A DNA stretch of 64,000 bases, from NCBI GenBank assembly GCA_010279815.1, contig QEOQ01000274.1, positions 1,102,981 through 1,166,980 on the forward strand, read 5' to 3'. The notes beneath the pieces are model-generated. The model was not told the origin of the DNA and searched no databases. It saw only the letters and a list, made by a program, of their open reading frames with translations. Made by a program: the position numbers and the translations under genes. The stretch comes from Brachionus plicatilis. Lineage: Eukaryota; Rotifera; Eurotatoria; Ploima; Brachionidae. This document shows, one piece after another, positions 1 to 11,394 of this stretch (the first letter of the stretch is position 1; every line of letters begins with the position of its first letter).

Positions 1-299
1 TGTAGTGTTTACATTAGTACCCTTGTTTAAGTAAATTAACTTTCCAGTGATATCGACAAAGAAGTCGCTATTCACAAGTCACAGAATTGAAAATTGAGCA
101 AACTTTTTACTTTGCCCTAGCAATTAATTTTTTTTTTAACTCAGTATCATTTGTTTAAAAATTTAAAGAGCCATTAAAAACTAATAGAAAAAAACAATAT
201 CATTATCAATAAAAGTAAAAAAAAAAATTGTATTTAAATCATTTAAAGGGGAGGAATGCACCATTGTTACAAGATCAAATTCTAATAAAACCAAATAAT

Positions 300-830
300 T
301 TTTTTCGAAAATTTTTTTTTATATTTTAATTTCAATTTATACTTATTCTGAGGATGATAATATTAAAAAAAATTTAAATCCTTTAATAAAAGTTAATATA
401 AATTATTATCTTTCAACTAAAATTACTCAAAAAAAAATCATTTTTCTTAAATTTGCATAACTGATATTATTCTTATTAACTTTTCAAATTCGTATTAAAA
501 TTATATACTAAACATAATTTTACTTTAAAAAAAAAACTAAAAATCAGCAAATAAACGCTTTTGAACAATTTTTTGAGCCAGAGAAGGATGGTTTGTATAA
601 TAAGAATTTTTTTTTTTAATTAGATTTTTAAAATTAATCCACAATTTTAAATTAATAAAGTAATTTTAAGGAATTTAAGTCATTTTTATATTCATCTAGT
701 AAAATTGGTGAAAAATCAGTACTATTTTCATTTTTTAATAATTATTTATAAAATTAAAATAATTATTAAATTTATTAGAGCCATTTTTGCACAATTAGAA
801 AATAAATTAAAGCGTTTTTACTTTTTGTAC
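300..830. repeat. Dispersed repeat, copy 1
   Basis: AT-rich non-coding stretch. Several blocks recur in the same order and orientation at about 43380-43930: a block around 'tttgcataactgatattatt', then 'aaaaatcagc..', 'ttttttgagccaga', and 'ttcatctagtaaaattggtg'. The two copies are diverged. No ORF or terminal repeat was recognised, so this is an unclassified dispersed repeat. Confidence 0.55.
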
Positions 831-1550
831 TGTAATTTTTGTACTAAAATTTCACATTGCCTTTAAAAGCTAGTCCAGAAACTACAAAAGGATATAAGTA
901 ATATTCTTTCATTTGTATGTTTTTTTGTTATCGTAAAATCAACATATAAAATTTGTCGTTTTTGTTCCCGTAATGGATCTATAGACTTTGTGATATAATT
1001 TAAATATACCAACACTAATAAAAATAACAATTTAATATCGTAAACAGTAAATAAACATAAAAGAATAATAAACCGAAAGAGCTAAAAAAAAGAAAAAATA
1101 AATCTTAATTTTAAATAGTAAAAGTAAGACTGTTGTTAAGTCTTTTCAATACTTTTTTTAATATTAAATTTGAAGCACCGCCCATTTTCGTATCTTTTAA
1201 CATGAGGAAAGGGTTTTGATTTTTTGTCAATTTGATTTTTTGTAAAATCCACCATGTTAAATTTTTGAAAGTAATTTATATATTTATTATATTAATTATA
1301 TTAATAAATGAATCGATTTTTCATTTTAGATACAACGAAATCAAAGTATAAAGAATGCATTAGTTATTTTGATACAGTGTCGGAAACTTACTTGTCACAT
1401 TATATCATCTAATATCAGTTGATATCAGTCAAATTTATTTAGTCTTTTGAAAACAATCTAGATTCTTTAGCATACTTTGAACTTCTAAGAGACCATTTAA
1501 TTCCTTTTGTATTCTCTAAAAGTGGATTAATAAAAATGGTAAAAGATTTT
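831..1550. other. AT-rich non-coding stretch
   Basis: No coding exon, RNA gene or terminal repeat was recognised here. The sequence is low-complexity A/T with short homopolymers and leads into a truncated LINE fragment. Confidence 0.5.
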
Positions 1551-1587
1551 TTCACCATAAGCTGTTTTTGACATCGGTTCAATCAGA

Positions 1588-2211
1588 TTGTCAGTTGAAA
1601 AGTCGTGTTCAGTAGTCTTTTCCAGGTACAAAAAAGAGAGTGATAATCTAAACTTAAAAATTTATGGAAACAGAATAGTGAGCCAAAAAGAAATCAAATT
1701 TCTTGGTATTAAATTTGATTCTAAGTTAAATTTTAATATACTGGTAGACGAAATTAAAGAACGCTGCAATAATAGGCTAAATATTATTAAGATATTGTCA
1801 AACAAAAAATGGGGTCTTAATCAAAACACACTAGGAAATCTTTATAAATCCTTAGTCGGATCAATTTTAGATTATTCTTTTCCTTGCTTAAATTCATTTT
1901 CAGAAAATAATATCAAAAAACTACAAGCAATTCAGAATACAGCAGTCAGATCTATTCTCAAGTTAAAATATGATACTCCCTCCAACATCGTGCATCATGA
2001 GGCTTTTAATAAACTAAAATTACTAACAGACTAGAATCGGCTTTTTGAATTGAGTGAGAGATATGTTGGGACAGGACTGAGTCATTCTATTCCATTGGTT
2101 GTAAGACTGGTGAAGGAATACAAAGAAGGTTTCGAATCAAGACATATTGAATACCCAACTCCATTGTGTAATTGCTACCTTCCTATTTCTTCTTTTTTTC
2201 CTGAAACTTGA
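1588..2211 (+). pseudogene. LINE ORF2 C-terminal fragment (5'-truncated non-LTR retrotransposon)
   Basis: Encodes the end of the reverse transcriptase/thumb region of a jockey/CR1-like non-LTR retrotransposon. Recognisable blocks are CSVVFSRYKK, then FLGIKFDSKLNF, RLNIIKILSNKKWG, NLYKSLVGSILDYS and KKLQAIQNTAVRSILKLKY, the usual order after the RT catalytic core. The frame is interrupted by an in-frame TAG at 2032-2034, where the second copy of this family at the right edge has TCG, then stays open to TGA at 2209-2211. The catalytic core and endonuclease are absent, so this is a dead 5'-truncated copy. The matching copy lies on the minus strand at 63614-63985. Confidence 0.85.
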
Positions 2212-2445
2212 ACTATTTAAACATGTGCAACATGTAACAATCTATTCCTATTTATGTCTTTTCAACTTTCATTTTTTTAGCCTATTTACTTTATTTCGAT
2301 TCTTTTTTTTAATCTCATTTTATTAACTTTAATTTTATTTTTATTTTATTTTATTTTATTTTTATTTTATTTTTTTTTTTATTATTTTTTTAACTTATTC
2401 TGAAGGAGCTCTAGCTCGGTACAGAAAACAAATAAATAAAACAAT
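2212..2445 (+). mobile_element. LINE 3' UTR and tail
   Basis: Continuation of the LINE above. It ends with the family signature 'tctgaaggagctctagctcg' followed by 'gtacagaaaacaaataaata', an A-rich tail. The same end signature recurs at 11224-11275 (+), 27105-27145 (-) and 63265-63310 (-), marking the 3' end of this LINE family. Confidence 0.75.
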
Positions 2446-2460
2446 TAAATTTCAAAATCT

Positions 2461-2486
2461 CACACTACTACTACTACTACTACTAC
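2461..2486. repeat. (ACT)n microsatellite
   Basis: About eight ACT triplets directly downstream of the LINE tail. Confidence 0.8.
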
Positions 2487-3009
2487 AATTTCACTCTTCT
2501 ACCTCACTTCTGATCGAAAGTTTATTTTCATGGATTTTGAGATTTAGGTCCATTTTAAAAAAATAAAATTATTTTCTAATCATTCTGGAATCATATAAAT
2601 AAATAAATATTTATAACATCAATTAAAAAATAATTTATTTGTAATCAAAACATGATAAATTTAACAATCTAAAAAATTTTTTACTTTTTTATTTTTAAAT
2701 AAAATCATTTTTGTTAATTCTATGGGTAAAAATTAGTCCTAGCTGAATAATTTTTGATAATCTGTTAATATTGATGATTTTCTTAACGGTCGATAACACA
2801 AGCCTAAAAAACTTTTTGAAATATCTTATATTAATTTTGAACAAAATTAATTACCTGCTTTAAATCGATATTTTCTTACAACGCTACTAGATACACTTTT
2901 TCTGATTTTTTTCTCAATTAAATATGCAACTTCAACAGAAGAAATACAGCCTTTTCTTTCCTCAGTTATTATCTTATTTTAATATTTAAAGTATAAAAAG
3001 GATGATATT

Positions 3010-4165
3010 TAGGGTTGGGAATTCGAAATCGACACTTTCGAAATTTTGTTAAAAAATAGTGTCGATTTCGATTTTTTGATTTCGAAATTGAACAAAATCA
3101 TAATTTAATGGTTTCGAAAAGTGAAAATAAATTTCGACACTGAAACTTAGTTTCGACATCCAAATAAAAAATTTCGATTTTAAAACTAAGTTTCGAAGTT
3201 AATTAATATATTCAAAATTATAAAATAACATTCGGAAAATTTTTTTTCTTTTGAAAAAATAAATCAATCAATTAAAATTAAGTAATTATGCTTTGAAAAT
3301 TAAAATTATTTTGTTTATTGTTTTATTTAGGATCTTTATTAATTATTTTATAAACAGACTAATTTTTTTAACAAAATCAAAAAGAAAAGTAACGCAATAC
3401 AAAGCGGTCTTATCAGTTAAAAAAACCCTACCTAACTTTTTGAACAAATTTAGTAAATAAACAACAGTTTCGGCAATTTGAAGTTTATGATCAATTTTTG
3501 ATGCTCAAAATCATCAAATCAAACTAAAACTATAAAATAAATTTTAATCTTTTAATAGAATTAGTGCAGAGGTAAATTTTGGTTTAACATACTTTGTTAC
3601 ATCTAAAGGAAAAAACTGCAAAAGTCTGCAAAAAAATTATCCACTTAAAATAGCATCATTTCGATGGTGTGCATTCTGCATTGTGCATTTTGATATTGCA
3701 GAGTTTATTTTTTTATTTAACATAGTATGTTAAATCCAAAAATATATCTCTGTATTATTTCTATTAAGAAATAAAAATTTATTTAATAGTTTTAGTATGA
3801 TTTGACCATTTTGAGCATCATAAAATAGATCATAAACTTCAAATTGCCACAGTTTCAACTAGTATTTTTAATAGCTATTTCAACGTGAAAATTGAAGTTT
3901 TAGTTTCGAAACTAAAAACATAATGTCGAAAATGAGTTTCGACACCGACATTATTTTTGGTATTCGAAATCAAAATTTTAATTTCGAAACTAAAATTGCA
4001 TTTCGACATTAAGTTGTAAAATCTACAATATTTTATAAAATTCGAAATTAAAATTTTTAGTTTCGAAATCATTTCTTAATTTCAATTATTAATCAAAATT
4101 AAAAATAATTTCGAAATTTTTTTGTTATATTCGAATATTTTTTTTATTTCGTTTTCCCAACCATG
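3010..4165. mobile_element. hAT-type foldback element with TTTCGAAA-rich arms
   Basis: The left end is TAGGGTTGGGAATTCGAAAT and the right end is ATTTCGTTTTCCCAACCATG, an inverted repeat that resembles hAT termini. Both ends abut the same 8-bp sequence ATGATATT (3002-3009 and 4166-4173), a target-site duplication of hAT length. The arms are full of TTTCGAAA-like motifs. Inner arms around 3470-3640 and 3700-3870 are a second long inverted repeat ('gcaatttgaagtttatgatc' on one side, its complement on the other), so most of the element can fold into a hairpin. The only ORF (minus strand 3875-4072) is repeat-derived. No transposase is present. Confidence 0.75.
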
Positions 4166-4173
4166 ATGATATT

Positions 4174-4740
4174 ATAAATTTTGTAAATGGCTTTCTCCTT
4201 ACTAGAAAAAATGATAGTAAATTTATTTTACAGTACTGCTATGACTTTCTGTTTTTACAGCAATTTATGGAAAATTATGTAGTTTTAGGTAAATTAACCA
4301 AATTTCGTAATTTTATTAAATTCCTGTAAAATTCGAAAAAAAAAATTAATTTTTTTTACTTTTTTTTACTAAAAATTACAAAAATTTACCACTATTAAAT
4401 AAAATTTCACGTAAAATTACGTGAAAAAAAGTAATTTTTTTTTTTCGAATTCAGGACCAAAAAATTTCAAAAAAGTCAAAAAATGACAAAATTCTCAAAA
4501 ACAATTTTATTAACAACGATTTTATTAGGATGAAAACGCTTTTAATTGCTAAAAGTGTATAATTTTAAAAGATCCTTTTTTGAATAATAAAATAATAAAA
4601 TTATATTATATGGGAAATTTCCCAAGAAAGAGTTTTAACATTCAAATCATACATTCATCAAGCTTTCTTCAAAATTTCCCTTGAAAAAAAGTATAAAATG
4701 GTTCAAAATTTTGAAAAGAAAAATTAAATTTTATAATTTT
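4174..4740. other. AT-rich non-coding stretch with TTACGTAA-type motifs
   Basis: No gene seen. It contains 'cacgtaaaattacgtg' and related TTTAC/GTAAA inverted motifs that recur at about 18520-18660, 21430-21740, 22620-22760, 38630-38705 and 41960-42080, which suggests a decayed MITE family. Confidence 0.45.
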
Positions 4741-4751
4741 AGTTTAAAGAA

Positions 4752-4960
4752 ATGGCTGAAGATTCTGATCGCACGCGTATTGTTTTTGTAGGAAAAACTG
4801 GTATTAAAAGATTAAAAGCTTTATAGGACGGAACGAATTCCTGCCAATGCCCTCTTCAGCAAGTGTTACAATTAATTGTCAAGAATTGCTAGCCGATATT
4901 CAGGGCAAACGTTGTCTAATTGTTGATTCAACAAGTTATTTTAAACCGTTGTTTATCTGA
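4752..4960 (+). pseudogene. AIG1/GIMAP-type GTPase N-terminal relic
   Basis: From ATG 4752 the frame reads RIVFVGKTG, the start of an AIG1-type P-loop (normally GxTGxGKS), then loses the GKS and hits TAG at about 4824-4826. An overlapping second frame (4820-4960) continues the family pattern: FIGRNEF, then SSASVTINCQ, then GKRCLIVDSTSYF, matching the (I/L)LGR..F, SVT..C and LVVVDTPGLF segments of AIG1 GTPases. The G1 loop is broken and the G3 DTPG is replaced by DSTS, so it cannot bind GTP normally. Its small size and frameshift indicate a degraded gene fragment. Identification rests on motif order only. Confidence 0.6.
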
Positions 4961-5104
4961 ATTTTTTTATTTTAAATAGATTTATAAATGTGATTTTTTA
5001 ATAAATTTTTTATTTTTTTAAAGAAATATTAATATTGCTTTTGACTATTTTGGGTTCATATTCTAAACAATTGATAAATAAGCTTTTTCTAACCTATTTA
5101 ATTG

Positions 5105-5550
5105 GGTAGTAGTAGTATTAGTAGTAGTAGTATAGTTTTTCTGCGACAAGTCTTACCTCTTGTAGAGCATCCCAAGTTATATTTAGTTAGCTTGCGGAAG
5201 CATTGCTGCTTATAACAGAGTTTTTATGCTCGCTACTTACGTCTTTCGACGTCATTATTTAAAGTCCCCTTGACTGGCGAATCCTGCCACGTTCCCATGG
5301 GAAGATAATCGCTGTTCTAATGTCAGGCTCCATTTTTTAGATGAATGGTAACAACCATCCAGAGTAACGATTTGGCGAAGAACTCAAATCAGGTGACTAA
5401 TAGAAGCACAACACTGAAAGCACAAGCTCAAATCCATAATTTATTTATTTTTTCTAACGTTACATTTATTTGACTTGACTAGGATTTGAACCCGGACTTT
5501 CAGTCGCAATAAGCTGTTGTTTTACCCACAACACCACCACCTCTCTAGGG
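5105..5550 (-). mobile_element. tRNA-derived SINE
   Basis: Read on the minus strand, 5550 downward has a tRNA-like head: an A-box-like 'gtgttgtgggtaaaacaac' (about 5515-5535) and a good B box GGTTCAAATCC (5492-5482), spaced as in Pol III promoters. The body is GC-richer than its surroundings and ends in a (TAC)n-rich tail around 5105-5130. The head does not form a clean cloverleaf, so this is a SINE rather than a tRNA gene. Confidence 0.7.
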
Positions 5551-5559
5551 TACAGGACG

Positions 5560-6479
5560 ATATACTTCTTGTGTTGTACTCATCTTGATTTTCTCTTAAA
5601 AAAAATAAAAATAATTCTTTGCACAGTGGACTTCTCATCAATTGTTCCAGAAAAAATATCTTATGCTCAAAATAAATTTGACCAACTGACTCAATTTTAA
5701 GTGCTTCATCTAGTGGAGTTATATGAGTAAATTTTTTTTAACCAATGACTCTCTAATAAAAAGTAAAAAATAAAAATTTGAGTGATATTTGATAAAAATT
5801 GAATATAATTTTAATTGAAATTAATAGATAAGAAGCCAACAAAAAAATATATTAAGTCAAAGTTTTGAATTGGATTTGACTTCATGACTCAAGAACACTC
5901 AAGTAATTGCTATAGATAAAGTTAAATACCAAAAAGAAAGAAAAAGGCGCCGAGCATTTTGAAGTTTAGAAGTCTCTAAGATATTTAAATTTTTCTTCGA
6001 GCAAAAAATAAGCATTTTTACCTTCAAAAAGTTTTTTTAAATTAAAGTCTTTTATATATTAAAAGAAACAAAATCATTTAATTCGATAAAATTAATTTTA
6101 TATAAATTTAAGTAAGTTAAAAAATTGATACATACTTTTTTTAATTGAAAGTGAATTTAATTCTAACTTAATTTTAATTTTAATCTAAACAAACCAATTT
6201 CTCTTTCAAAATAAAAATTTAAAGTCAAAATCAAGTAGGACTTTAATAGACACAAATGCTTCTAAAATAAAAAAATTATAAAAGACTTGATAAAAAATCA
6301 GTCTATAAATTTAAATTGATGAATTCATTTTAGTTTAGAAAATATTTGTAAATTATTTTACTTATTTTATTTTTTAAAGTATAACCAATTTCGTCATGCA
6401 TCAAAATTTTCAGCTCTTTTTTAGAAAACCTTTCTCATTTTACCAAGAAAAAAATATTAAAAAAACATAATCATTCAAT
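5560..6479. other. Upstream flank of the galactosyltransferase gene
   Basis: AT-rich, with no coding exon or repeat end recognised. It should contain the promoter and 5' UTR of the gene at 6480, but no specific promoter element can be named. Confidence 0.5.
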
Positions 6480-7595
6480 ATGAAAAAATACTCAAAAAAA
6501 TTGAAATTTATAGGATTTATAGTCACAATTTTAGTTTCTAATTCTATCTTCATAAATCTGAATTTTGAAGCCGAATTTGTCAACAATGATGATCTTCCAA
6601 AATGCCAATACACAAAAAATGTAAAAAAATGTGAGCTAAATTTTAAAATTTTAATTTTATGAGTAAAAAAATAATTTTTTGTTGTTCTGCTAGCTTATAA
6701 AAATGAAATCAATGACTTTAATCTATCCTTTGCCCAAATAGAGGAAAACTTTAAAAAGCGGTCAATAATTCTGGACCAAGGTCGATCTTTTACCAGCACG
6801 AACAACCTCTGCGATTCGAATGGAATAAAATTCAAAAAAATAGCCCTGATCATCCCTTATCGTGACAGAGAGGAAAATTTGCGAAGATTTTTGTTCAACA
6901 TGCATCCAATTCTAAAAAGACAAAAAATAAACTACGGCATCTATTTGATTGAGCCAACACAGGACAGTCAATTCAATCGCGGAATAATTTTGAATGCAGG
7001 ATTTATTGAAGTTATAAAAGAAAGTGTCAATGACCAAAAACTGAACCCTCTTGGCACCAATGATTTCTACTGGGACTGTTTTATATTTCATGATGTAGAC
7101 ATGATCCCAGAAGATGAACGACTCATGTACACATGTGATGAAAAGTACCCTCTACATCTAGCAGTCACTCGTAGATCAAATAATTATTCTTATACAGGCT
7201 ATTTCAAGAACTACTATGGTGGCATAAATGCTTTCACTCCTCAGCAATTTATTGGCATTAATGGCTTTTCAAATCAGTATTTCAATTGGGGTTTTGAAGA
7301 TGATGATCTGAGAGAACGAGTGAGGTTCAAATTCAATCAAGTAGTCAAAATACCTCAAAAAATTGGAAGAATATTTACTGATCTACATGAAAGATCAGAT
7401 AGAAATCCTTACAGAAAAATATTGTTTAAATTTTTGTTTAGTAAATTGAAAAAATATGGTCGGGCTTTAGAAGGCTTGGAAACTGTAAAATATCAATCTA
7501 ATGGAAAAGAGCCACATTTTTTATTTACTAAAATCAAAATAAGCTATAATCTAGCCGATTATTCAAAGCAAATGAATTATTTAAAAAAACTTTAG
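6480..7595 (+). CDS. Beta-1,4-galactosyltransferase-family glycosyltransferase (GT7)
   Basis: Two exons, 6480-6630 and 6694-7595, joined across a 63-bp intron (GTGAGC..CTAG, phase 1), give 350 aa. Residues 1-9 are basic and 10-29 hydrophobic, a type II signal anchor typical of Golgi glycosyltransferases. The catalytic domain carries the family blocks in order: LIIPYRDREENL (about 102-113), HPILKRQ (121-127), FNRG (144-147), the metal-binding HDVD (183-186), YYGG (224-227) and WGFEDDD (249-255), then DLHER with H281 where the third metal ligand is expected. In the family these enzymes transfer Gal or GalNAc from the UDP-sugar to terminal GlcNAc in the Golgi lumen; the donor cannot be decided here. 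The ATG lies upstream of the signal anchor. Length is near that of typical family members. An AATAAA occurs at 7730. Confidence 0.92.
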
Positions 7596-8590
7596 AATTT
7601 TTTATTGATGATTTGGTTATATTAGTTGGTTGAATTCTTTTCATTTTTTATGATATTTATTTAATTATTTCAAAATATCATTCAGCCGAGTTTTCGCTAA
7701 TATAACCACCGGTTTTAAATTTAATTAAAAATAAAATGTTTATCAAAATTTAGCATTTTTACAAAAAATATCTATTTATCTATTTATTTATTTATTTAAT
7801 TTAAGGCCGTTGCTCAGTCAACGATAGCACACTGTAAAATAAAGCAATGTTTACATAATAGACAAGTCTAAAAAAAATATATTTACATAAAACGCGAAGT
7901 GAGAGAGAAAAGTAAATTTGATATTATTAAAATAAATTATGTAATTTTCAATTATTGTGTTGTGTTTAATTAAATTTTAGATCAAAATTTATTCAGAAGG
8001 GGACTACCCCTCCGCACCTCCCCTGCTTTATTGGTTTATCGAGATTGAAGAGAATTGTTTTTGTTTTTTTAAAACTTTTTATTTAGCAGCTAGTACAAAG
8101 AGTACTAAAGAGTAAAAGAATTATTCTTTCTTTTATGTGTTATTTTGCTAATATCCACACACAAATTTTAACGTTTTTGCTCTTGAAATGGGCTTATAAA
8201 CTAAGGAATTAAAAACGTTAATTTGCCTTGAATTGAATTATTCTAATAGTTGATGAATTGTTTCATATGAGCGGCTAGTTTTCATTTCTGAATAAATATA
8301 AGTATTTGTATTAAGTTCCAAAAGTTGCTAAAGCTAACAAATGGTATTCATTGCCTCAAATACCATATTTTCTTGCTGATAACAAAATGTCTCGGTATTT
8401 TTCAATGAAAGCTTTTCTCTATTCAAATCGATTAATTTTTTGATCAAAAATAAATATTCATCTTTAAATTTAAATAAAAGTGATAAACATAGAAATCTAA
8501 GAAAAGTTGTTTTTTAGTACTGCTAAATAAATATAATTCGACCATATGATAAAGGCATCCCATCACATATGGGAGGGTAACGGACCATTA
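7596..8590. other. 3' flank of the galactosyltransferase gene
   Basis: AT-rich with no coding exon. Around 7770-7850 a (TTTA)n run joins 'aaggccgttgctcagtcaac', which read on the minus strand looks like another LINE 3' end with an A-rich tail. No further feature seen. Confidence 0.4.
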
Positions 8591-8596
8591 TATAGC

Positions 8597-8634
8597 AAAG
8601 TAAAATTAGCAAAGTAAAATTAGCAAAGTACGTG
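8597..8634. repeat. 14-bp tandem repeat, about three copies
   Basis: Three consecutive copies of a unit close to 'tagcaaagtaaaat', the last one degraded. Confidence 0.75.
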
Positions 8635-8778
8635 AGACTTTCCACTTTTTTCAAATTTAAAAAATGGTTTTTGAAGCTTAAAAATTATGAAATATGCAGT
8701 GCAATTAATTACGCATTTAAAAATTTTGAGCATGCTTGAAATTTTGAAATTTGATCATGAATTTTACTTTGCTAAATA

Positions 8779-9498
8779 TTAGGTTGTTTAATAAGTTTTT
8801 TCGTTTTTTTCTAGACTTTATTTATTTATAAAAACTAAAATGAAATATAATTAATCACTAAAATAATTTCCTTCGCTAGAAATACACATCTCCCATCTTT
8901 CTGGCAGCATTTTGATCCCTCGCTCGTAGAAGCTGGCTGGTTTTGAGGTGAAATATTGACTGATGTCTTTTTTGATTTCCTCCAAGTCTGAGTAACTTTT
9001 TTCACTGAGGAAGTGCTGCATTTATCGGAACAAATGGTAATCTGAAGGAGCTAAGTCTGGTGAATAAGCTGAGTGAGATAAGACTTCCCAGCCTAGATTA
9101 TCTTTCTTGTTCCTAGTCGTTTTTGCAAAAAATGGCCTAGCGTTGTCATTTAAAAGAAACACTTTTCGCTCTCCTTTAGCTCTGTGTGGCTGTTTTAGCA
9201 ATTGCGAACATTCAGAGTGTTCTCTCCATAAACCAAACAAATCGATTTGGTAGCCTCTGTCGCATTTTTTCCTTCGTTAAACTTGAATAACATGTAATGG
9301 CGGATATGCATTTTTTGTCATACATTTTTATTTAGTTAATTATTTAGAAATTTAAAAAGCAAACATATAATCTTATATATCATTTGAAAGAACAAGAGTT
9401 GCTCTTTCAAATGATGTACAACATTGCATAAAAAATTTTAATCTTTGATGAAATTTTTTCATTTAAAAATCGACGAAAAAACTTATTAAACAACCTAA
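8779..9498 (-). mobile_element. Internally deleted mariner element with intact terminal repeats
   Basis: The left end TTAGGTTGTTTAATAAGTTT and the right end (its complement, ending CAACCTAA at 9498) form a perfect inverted repeat of about 25 bp, flanked by TA on both sides as expected for Tc1/mariner insertion. At 720 bp it is about half a normal mariner. It holds the start and the end of a transposase but lacks the middle, and resembles a MITE precursor. Confidence 0.88.
8851..9330 (-). pseudogene. Mariner transposase, internally deleted
   Basis: Minus strand. Around 9330-9250 is the N-terminal helix-turn-helix region (MLFKFNEGKNATEATKSI, VYGENTL). It then jumps, with a frame change, to the catalytic C-terminal half: LLNDNARPFF (second Asp), LGWEVLSHSAYSPDLAPSDY with the third catalytic Asp, and HLFR. 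A TAA at 9024-9022 interrupts this part; the same frame then continues through MQHFLSEKSYSDLEEIKKD to the natural-looking end at 8851. The middle, including the first catalytic Asp, is missing, so it is inactive. Confidence 0.88.
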
Positions 9499-9762
9499 TA
9501 TATTCCAAAATTGAGCATTGTGAATTTTCATCTAAAAATTTCAATACAAAATTTAATTCTTAATAAAAAATGGATTTTGTACTACAGATTTTTCTGTAAA
9601 ATTTAAACAGTGAATTTTGACATTTAAATAAAATGGATTTACAAATTGCAAAAAAAATTTAAATAAAAACACTTAGATTAAATTTAATTAAATTTCTTAT
9701 TTTTTTTTAAATAATTTAATAATAATAAGGATTAAATAATTTACTCAATTTTTTAAACGAAC

Positions 9763-10860
9763 GTGTTGGACTTCCTAGACTTAGTAGTATTAAGTACTCA
9801 ACAGCTTTCGATATACTATTGCAGTGTAATTAAAATTGGATTCGATAATGGTGGTTATCAAAGACTTAGACCAGAGTTTACTCGATATATCAATACTCTT
9901 GATGCTATGCAACCATCGCAAATTATTAAATCTTTAATAATTAAAAAGAATAAACTTTTAAAAATTTCTGGAGTTCAATTTGCAACTATAAGTACAAATA
10001 ATTCTTCTAATCAAGATAGTGCTAATAAATATGATTATGTTCAGCATGGACAAGATCTATCTCCATTACCATGTTAATGGTGCTTTTAAAGATATGAATT
10101 TAAATGAATCACCAAAAAAAACTTTACTCTTATCAAATACTGCTACCTCAACGTTAAAAGACTCAAGTGACTAAACCAGACTTGACTTAAAAAAAAAATT
10201 CTGGATTAAACTATTTGTGATCAAGAAGTAGAGGTGGATGGTGTTTTGATGTTATGGCTGTTGAGGCCATTAATGGTCTTAATATTGGTCGAAATTATAA
10301 GATACCTTATATTTCCGAATTAATAAAATCAAAAACTCAGGTGCAATTGGACGTAAAAACCGTGGCCATGTGGCTAATTCAATTGATCAATTAAATAGAA
10401 ATTCAACAATCAAGTTTATTGAAGAACTTGTAATGAATTTCACCAATTGATTGATGATATTTTAAATGGTTTGCAAAAATTACAGTGAATTAAGCGATAT
10501 TTTTTTAAAGCCTTAGATATTTCTTTATTAAAATCTTTTTTTTTTTATTTTAAAATGCTTGGAAAGATGTTGATACTGTAATTAAGATTAAAATTAAACA
10601 CTCAACTTGTCCAGTTGTCATTGAATCTGACATCTGTCATTATTGGTACCAAAGTCCAAAAAGTTTTCAATTTTTTTTCAAGATGAATATCATGACTAGA
10701 AAATTCTTAAAGTATTTTAAAATAATAAATTGTGTTAATCTTGATGACTCGAAGAATTATATATTTAACGGAAGATCACGAAAATTTTCTCCTAATTCCC
10801 AACTACTGTCAAAGCATTTTTTCTAGTCATTTTTCATTGCTTAACATGATCTGAAGTCCT
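9763..10860 (+). pseudogene. Degraded unidentified coding relic
   Basis: Several short open segments in different frames have less AT bias and plausible protein composition: 9763-10077 (containing FDNGGYQRLRPEFTRYINTL and QIIKSLIIKKNKLLKISGVQ), a segment near 10230-10400 (VMAVEAINGLNIGRNYKIPY, then ISELIKSKTQ) and one near 10590-10820. They are separated by stops and frameshifts. No family was recognised. A decayed transposon gene is the likeliest reading but cannot be shown. Confidence 0.35.
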
Positions 10861-10869
10861 GACCTGGAG

Positions 10870-11223
10870 TTTATTTTGGGACTTTTAAACAGCTCTGCAT
10901 TTTTCTTGTGCTAATGTGAGCCATTATCACTAACCCAGTAAAAGCAAGGTTTGGATTTCCAAATACTAATTTTGATTCAGGTTAGAGTTGTACGTTTTAA
11001 ATAAAGACATATGTTTATTTTTTTAAAAGAAAACTAGTGCTCCCATATAATTGTAAACGATGCTTTAGTTGTAAGGTATTTAGTCTTATTATATATTATT
11101 TTTATTATTATATTTGTCTTTTGTTAGAAAATTTTTATCATAGTTTTTTTTAAAAATAATTGATAATAAATTAAAAATGAAGTTATTTTTATTTTATTTA
11201 CTTTTATTTTGTTTTTTTTTTTT
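10870..11223. other. AT-rich non-coding stretch
   Basis: Nothing recognisable apart from low-complexity T/A runs leading into a LINE tail. Confidence 0.45.
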
Positions 11224-11275
11224 AATCTGAAGGAACTTTAGCTCGGTACAGGTGTACAAATAAATAAATAAATAA
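11224..11275 (+). mobile_element. LINE 3'-end fragment
   Basis: 'aatctgaaggaactttagct' and 'cggtacaggtgtacaaataa' plus an A-rich tail match the 3' terminus of the LINE at 1588-2445. It is a very short 5'-truncated insertion. Confidence 0.65.
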
Positions 11276-11394
11276 TAATATTAAAAAAGATTTTAATTAT
11301 TCTTTAAAAATTTTTTTTAAGCAATTTTTTAACATTTTTAATCAATAAAAAAATTTTTGGGGTCTAGTGGTTTATGAGAACGTTTGTTCACTTA

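Noticed and set aside
5480..5550. True tRNA gene
   Set aside because: A and B boxes are present, but acceptor and anticodon stems do not pair well and a SINE body with a repeat tail follows.
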